Origin: Armillaria gallica
Taxonomy: Eukaryota; Basidiomycota; Agaricomycetes; Agaricales; Physalacriaceae
Length of the DNA stretch: 64,000 nucleotides
Assembly: GCA_037576215.1 (NCBI GenBank)
Contig: JBANDB010000004.1
Coordinates: 930,001-994,000, forward strand
Reading direction: 5' to 3'
In this document: piece after piece, positions 59,259 to 64,000 of the stretch
Position numbering within the stretch: position 1 is the first letter of the stretch
How the letters are laid out: each line of letters opens with the position of its first letter
Made by a program: the position numbers and the translations under genes
The notes under the pieces: generated by a model
Told to the model about the DNA's origin: nothing
Database searches by the model: none
The model's input: only the letters and a program-made list of their open reading frames with translations

Positions 59259-59970
59259 AATATCAATCTCACCTATGCTCATACGATCACTTCTGCAAAG
59301 CCTATTGTTAAAGCAGGATCCAATTGTCAGTCTGTGTATCCATAGCAAACATCCGACATGGATACATAGTTGTTCTCGTTCTCCATTTTTTGAATGTCAG
59401 CCTACGTGGTCGGCGCAAAGTGTACGGAGCAATGACCCTTAGCTGACATCTCTTTATTGTCTTACACATCCCTAAAAACATTAAAATAGGAAGGAAGGAA
59501 ACTTACTACGGGTTTGAAAAGGTTGCCGTACGTCCATTTCCTACAATAAGAGCGGTAGGGTCGTGACTCGCACTGATTCTTTTGGCACTTTATCCGATAG
59601 TACCTATGGTAACCAGTTCTGTAGTACCCAGTGAAACCGAGCAAAATTCAAATACAAAAACGGAAAGGACGACTCTACCACTTATGAATATTGTTCATCG
59701 TATCCCGTAACAATCCTCAGGAACTGAAATTCCAGACTTGAGATAGCAACAATAAGAATTTAAAATGAAGTCTGAGAAAAAATTATGTTGTTAGACCGTA
59801 CACTTTCATGACAATCAGCAGTCCAGCGCGCAGAAGACAATAGACCCCAGTATTTCAAGGTTTGAGGGTTCCTATTTAACGACCTCAGGAAGGCTCAAAT
59901 ACACCACCAAAACCCCTGAAACCACCCCTTCGCACATAGGGATTCTCAGCAAATTCCGGCTTCATAAGAT

Positions 59971-60677
59971 ATGGCCTCTTCACGGATAGAAAATCCCACA
60001 AGTCGGACACGTATGAGGGAATCGGACCGGGTTGAAGTCAGTGCCTGCATGTCGTGCATCCATAGTCATTGATTGAAAGACATTAACAGGATTCCCTAGC
60101 TCGAAAAAGAGTCGCTGTCGCCGGACCATCTCGAGAGGAATTGGACGAGGTGGGTACGCTTCCATCTGTCACGTTAGGCGGTGGTAACGATTTCACGCTA
60201 AGGCCAAGGAGACCGCCAAATTCTGTCAGAAATCTGAGAAGAGATTGCATCAGCTCCTCATGGTCGCGGAAGAAGCGAACGAAGCGAACGAGCAGCTACA
60301 TAGGCAACAGCTGCATCATGCCCAAGAATTGTTGCATGCAAGTCTTGATAACAGGGAGAACAATGAAGACGTTGTATCCCATCTGGACAAAATGTCAAAG
60401 GTGCTGGAAGAATTGAGGCTTGGTCAGGTGAGCGTCTTTGCAAAAGCAACTAGACCCAGCTGAGAACAAATTGTAGGCAAGGAGGAGCAATGAATTCATG
60501 CCTATCGTAGCGCTTGCTGTTGGCTTTTTCTTGGCTGGATTTGTGGTTAATCGGTCAGCTTTACAGTTGCTAACGAATTTGATGGTTCTGGGACTGGTTA
60601 AACATTTCTACACCCACAGAAGAGATGAAAATTCTTCACCCGAATATACTATAGAGAACACAGACATGGAATTGTGA
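59971..60677 (+). CDS. small coiled-coil protein with hydrophobic C-terminus, right copy, full length
   Basis: Four exons (59971-60030, 60090-60149, 60203-60427, 60477-60677) join in frame to 181 residues. The N-terminus is hydrophilic (MASSRIENPTSRTRMRESDR). Residues about 41-115 form a heptad-like helix rich in Q, H, E and L (EANEANEQLHRQQLHHAQEL, DVVSHLDKMSKVLEELRL). The tail holds two adjacent hydrophobic stretches (MPIVALAVGFFLAGFVV and ALQLLTNLMVLGLV) before HRRDENSSPEY and TGA at 60675-60677. The layout suggests a membrane-anchored coiled-coil protein. No family was recognised. All splice sites are GT-AG, there is no stop, and the exon lengths 60, 60, 225 and 201 are all multiples of three. 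Confidence 0.6.
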
Positions 60678-60790
60678 AGTAGTCATCCTTAGGCCGAATT
60701 CCGCCTAAGAAATGTAAAGCAATTGCTGCTACCAATGTCATTTGACAGTTGTAACGACGGTTGGACGGCCATCCCGCCAGTCACATGGTC

Positions 60791-61345
60791 CATCTTGCGG
60801 CCAGGAAAGGACGATGATCATTGGCAGGGATCTTGACGGCAGGTCCTTGTAACTGGATTTTCCACCGTTGGAACAGTGAATATTTAGCGGAACAGCGATC
60901 ACCGTGACTAGAAGTGCAAATGAAAATGTTGACCTGTAACATTTTCATTAATTCTGGGTTGATCCTCTAGATGTTTTGTAGTACTCACCTTCATATGCTA
61001 TATTTCATTCCAGGAAGCCTTGAATTTTTCGTTGTTTTCGCTAATAGTGATGCTGCTGTCGTGGGGAAGTGCAACTGTGATGGGATGTGACCCGGCATGC
61101 CAACGTTACACTGCAATCGCGACCAAGCCGCGATCGGCTCAAGCACGAAGCGGCTGAGCCTGCCACGCTGGATGGCAGTCTTTCAGTTATGGCAAGCAGT
61201 TGGGTTGACGAAAATCAACGCCGTAAATGAAAACTCCATTCTTCAAGTCGGCAACCTGGTGCTACTCTTAAGTGCATACACTGATCACAATATGATAGTT
61301 TCAGTGATACAAATACCGATGAAATAAGAACGACAAAAGATGTAT
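60791..61345. other. right flank of the inverted duplication, no recognisable gene
   Basis: Unique sequence follows the arm. A plus frame at 61097-61327 is open for 76 codons without a motif. CGATCGGCTC and GCGGCTGAGCC words near 61130-61155 recall the ends of the MITE-like element at 21399-21914. Confidence 0.35.
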
Positions 61346-61762
61346 TTAACCGTTATGTGCTCTAAATGCATGTAGCGCAAACAAACGTTGGGCATCAGTC
61401 AAACCCAAGGACTCCAGGTATCTATCCCAACAGTGATATTCCAGATAGTCTGCAAGCTCTGACAGTATGTCCAAGACATTTCGGGCATGAGAGAGCTGAG
61501 CACGAAAATCCCTGGGTGAAACTGAGCGAAACCTCCCGCGATGTGCATCACGAAGAACCGCTGTGAAAAATTGCATCATGGCATTGAGAACATGCAACAG
61601 ATAGATGCAATCAGCGGGTGATGGTCGCCTGGGTTCATCTGGGAAAGGGAGAATGGTATCGTGGATCGCAAATGGATGGTTTGTTCGTTCACGGTCTTGA
61701 TCGCTGATAAGGGAGATTGATATGAGCATATATAGAATAGGGTTCCATGAGAAATCCACCAA
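61346..61762 (-). CDS. unidentified 138-residue protein
   Basis: A single open minus-strand frame begins at ATG 61762. The C-terminal two thirds look like a helical soluble protein: CIYLLHVLNAMMQFFTAVLR, SPRDFRAQLSHARNVLDILS, ELADYLEYHCWDRYLESLGL and TDAQRLFALHAFRAH. Codon content is more even than in the surrounding DNA. It is divergent from the hAT transposase gene and could be an accessory gene of the same element or a host gene. The family is not recognised. Confidence 0.4.
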   Translation of the reverse strand: MVDFSWNPILYMLISISLISDQDRERTNHPFAIHDTILPFPDEPRRPSPADCIYLLHVLNAMMQFFTAVLRDAHRGRFRSVSPRDFRAQLSHARNVLDILSELADYLEYHCWDRYLESLGLTDAQRLFALHAFRAHNG

Positions 61763-61930
61763 TTATAAACATCGTGTTTAAAACATGGTTTCAAACATGT
61801 TTCAAACATATTTGAAACCAAAGGGGTCAAAACGACTATGTTTACAATTGTTAATAATTTCAAATGTGTAAGGAATGTTCCGGGAGGCGAAAATCGAACG
61901 ATTTCCTGCTTTACTAGCCACTTGTGTGCA
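61763..61930. promoter_or_regulatory. divergent promoter region with nested repeats
   Basis: Between the two divergent genes lies a 33-bp inverted repeat, GGTTTCAAA (61787-61795) and TTTGAAACC (61811-61819). Inside it GTTTCAAACAT occurs twice in tandem (from 61788 and 61799). An upstream GTTTAAAACAT resembles the same unit. Such clustered units could be binding sites for a transposase or transcription factor. Confidence 0.4.
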
Positions 61931-63916
61931 ATGGACGCTCCGAGGTCCCTGCAAGAACAACTAAATTGGCTCCACACCCTTCTAGAACACCTCCCACAGG
62001 CTGATTCTCTTCCTGACACCTCAGACTCGTCGAAAACGCTGTATCCATTCACGAAATTTTCGGTATCTGCAGATCTGATTGAGAGAACCGGGGACGAGCT
62101 TGGTGGAGTTAACGAAACCTTCAAAGGAATATTTGGATGGCAAACGCGTACCTCTGGTGATGGCATTCTTAATATCACGGAACGCGGAAAGCACATCTGT
62201 GCCGTTGTTGATGTCCTGAAGTTCTATTTGGAAAAGTATCCTGACATGAAGAAGAACGCAGTCCTTGTTAAGTGGATGGAGGATATCACAGCAGGTGCAA
62301 GGAAAGTGTACGAGGGATTATCTTGCACAGTAAGTCAGCGAGGCCTCCTAAAAGTAGATAGTAGTAACTGACCGAGGGTCTCAAGCTTCCACAGTACATA
62401 TCACCGCTTGCCGATCCTGTCCTATCCAAGAGCCAAGCAAAAGACAAGCAAAAACGAAAGGCCAACAACGAGCGAGACTCTGATGTGGAAGAACTTCCAC
62501 AGAAAAAGGTATGAATCAGTCTTACATAGATGAAACACTGATGTGACTATAGAAATGTTAAAGCGACGCAAAAGAGGTCCAATTCTTCGGTCCGGATTGC
62601 AGTTACAGGAAGCCGAAAGGAAAGCAGGAAATGGATCTGCGGGAAATCCAGGGAACGACATAATCATGACTCTCGCTATCAAATACACCGACAAAGTCAG
62701 CAACAAGCCGTATTGGGGATGTATCGCTGGTCGAGCGGCTGAGGGGCAGGACGAAGCAGAGCTCTGTACAAGCATCCAGTCTGGGTACCCCAGCGAGCAA
62801 AGAGTTCTTAAACACGCATTGGGGTGCAAAAGGCTCACCCCAGAATTGAAGACACTAGCTACAAACGCTAGCGCTCGGAACGCGCTTGGAGCAAAGCTTG
62901 GTCTGCAGGTTGATGGAGAAAAGCAACGTAGCGGCAGGGACGTAAATCAGGCCGAGTGCGTGACAGCTTTGGCTTCCGCTTCGAGATCTGCCCCTGAACC
63001 GAAGTCCAGTACTCTTGACATCGACTTTACCAATGCGGGCAAGAAGGAGCGCCAGAGCAAAATTGACCATATCATCTCGAAACTCATCTGTGTTCGCGGT
63101 CTGGTCCTGCATATTGTTGACTCTCCCGAATGGAAAGAATTGATGAACGAGCTCATCAAGGGTGGCCCCAATCGCTATTATAGAGCTACTTCATCAGATG
63201 CTTTCATGGAACGAATCATTCCTCAAGAAGCCGCCTTCGTTCGGAACCAGGTACTAGATGTGCTGAAGAGGGAACACAATCTGACTCTCACATTCGATGG
63301 AAATACAACGCGCAAACCCCAGTCTGTATACACCGTCCATGTTACTACTCCCAAGGACCGGGAGAGTTATTTGATCAAAGGGTTTGAAGGTACAGCAGAG
63401 AAACATGATGCTTACTGGGTCAAGGACAAGATCAACAAGGTATGCCAGTGTTTATCTCATGGTATTCTCGGTGTTTATCATTCTACAGACCATCGATCTT
63501 ATTGGAGGACCTAGCAAATTTGCATCTGTTTGTTCGGATAGCACTGGTGTCACAAAGAAAGGCCGGGCCCTGTCAACAGAGGATGCTCCAACTCTCTTCG
63601 ACCTTGGAGATGGGCCTCACGCAATCCATAACACAATCAAAGAGATTACTGAGCTTAGCGACTTCAAGGAGGTACGAATCTACACAAGCATATATATGCA
63701 ATAGAACTAATTTCAATCCTTGGTGTTCAGTTCATAAAAATGCTGAAGAAGATGGTAGCCTATTTTCGAAGGTTGACATACTCAGGAGCAACCCTCCAAC
63801 GAGCAGGCTTTCTTAAAGAGGTAACCCGTCGTCCTGCATCTGTAGGCAAGACTCGATTTGCGACGCACTGGTCTACTGCAGTGACCATGGAACCTCACTT
63901 ATGGACAGCCCAGTGA
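61931..63916 (+). CDS. hAT-superfamily transposase (DUF659-type, RNase H-like), partial
   Basis: From ATG 61931 (an in-frame upstream ATG is at 61838) the exons give MDAPRSLQEQLNWLHTLLEH, DMKKNAVLVKWMEDITAGAR, a basic exon (KDKQKRKANNERD) and YPSEQRVLKHALGCKRLTPE, as in fungal hAT proteins. The DUF659 block follows: IDHIISKLICVRGLVLHIVD, NRYYRATSSDAFMERIIPQE, LTLTFDGNTTRKPQSVYTVH, IDLIGGPSKFASVCSDSTGV, DGPHAIHNTIKEITELSDFK and VGKTRFATHWSTAVTME. FDGNT and CSDST are where the first catalytic acidic residues of hAT transposases lie. Introns are near 62330-62389, 62507-62552, 63441-63488 and 63672-63729. The frame meets TGA at 63914-63916, next to a strong GTAAGTGA donor, so an exon edge may be misread. 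The C-terminal dimerisation domain would lie past the window edge. Terminal inverted repeats were not found. Confidence 0.65.
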
Positions 63917-64000
63917 CTAGTAAGTGATGGAACATTGGAGATTAAGGTGTGCTTCTTCTGGCCCGCTGTTATCTTATTTGATAATTCATCTAATTCCGGA

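Larger units (their letters stand above)
54005..60790. repeat. right arm of a large inverted duplication
   Basis: This is the reverse complement of 33903-41914, with the inner edge at 54005 and the outer edge at 60790. Relative to the left arm it lacks 1388 bp (junction at about 59259, where the sequence matching left 36661 abuts that matching left 35272). It has about 161 bp that the left arm lacks (60144-60307). The 8012 and 6786 bp arm lengths are explained by these two differences. Because the flippase reading frame family continues past this arm's inner edge but not past the left one, this is probably the original location. Confidence 0.95.

Noticed and set aside
33903..60790. A classic transposon with long terminal inverted repeats
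   Set aside because: The arms contain host genes, end inside a flippase gene, lack a target-site duplication and enclose no transposase, so an inverted segmental duplication explains them better.
1..64000. Bacterial-type features (operons, Shine-Dalgarno sites, CRISPR, riboswitches, rho-independent terminators)
   Set aside because: Pervasive short GT-AG introns and fungal families show that this is eukaryotic nuclear DNA; none of these features was seen.

Overview
The window looks like nuclear DNA of a basidiomycete (Agaricomycetes-type) fungus. Coding segments are cut by many short GT-AG introns of about 45-60 bp on both strands, and the recognisable proteins are fungal: a P4-type lipid flippase, a FAB1-type PI3P 5-kinase, a 3-hydroxyacyl-CoA dehydrogenase, a DUF2461 protein, an alcohol dehydrogenase, a 2H phosphoesterase, a RING protein and a hAT transposase. 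No tRNA, rRNA, CRISPR array or operon was found. Function calls rest on family motifs read by eye; no search was run.

Layout. 1-16 kb: three diverged copies of an unidentified ~2 kb repeat (about 1.5-3.9, 6.6-8.8 and 13.8-15.7 kb) in otherwise unrecognised DNA. 16-24.5 kb: one unidentified decayed minus-strand gene, a ~0.5 kb MITE-like element rich in TTTCTG (21.40-21.91 kb) and a possible membrane-protein exon. 24.5-33.3 kb: a gene graveyard. DUF2461 (+), HADH (-), 2H phosphoesterase (-), FAB1 (+) and alcohol dehydrogenase (-) remnants all carry frameshifts, stops or truncations. FAB1 and the alcohol dehydrogenase run into each other at about 32.64-32.68 kb, and each lacks its C-terminal catalytic half there.

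33.9-60.8 kb is the main structure: a large inverted duplication with arms 33903-41914 and 54005-60790 around a 12.09 kb unique spacer. Each arm carries a small coiled-coil gene with a hydrophobic C-terminus, a divergently placed larger coiled-coil gene, an unassigned segment and part of a dead flippase gene. The inner boundary cuts the flippase. The flippase continues past the boundary only on the right side, so the right copy is probably the donor. The arms have since diverged: the right arm lost 1388 bp, removing the 5' end of the large gene. The left copy of that gene has a 1-nt frameshift near its 3' end. The small gene differs by an in-frame 36-codon change that includes an intron.

The spacer holds the best preserved single-copy genes: an unidentified cysteine-rich protein (44308-45738, +), a coiled-coil RING protein (46745-48131, -) and a conserved protein with a nucleotidyltransferase-like motif (49257-51251, +) that reads through except for one in-frame TGA. 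The right end (61.3 kb onward) has an unidentified minus-strand ORF divergent from a hAT-family transposase gene that runs to the window edge.
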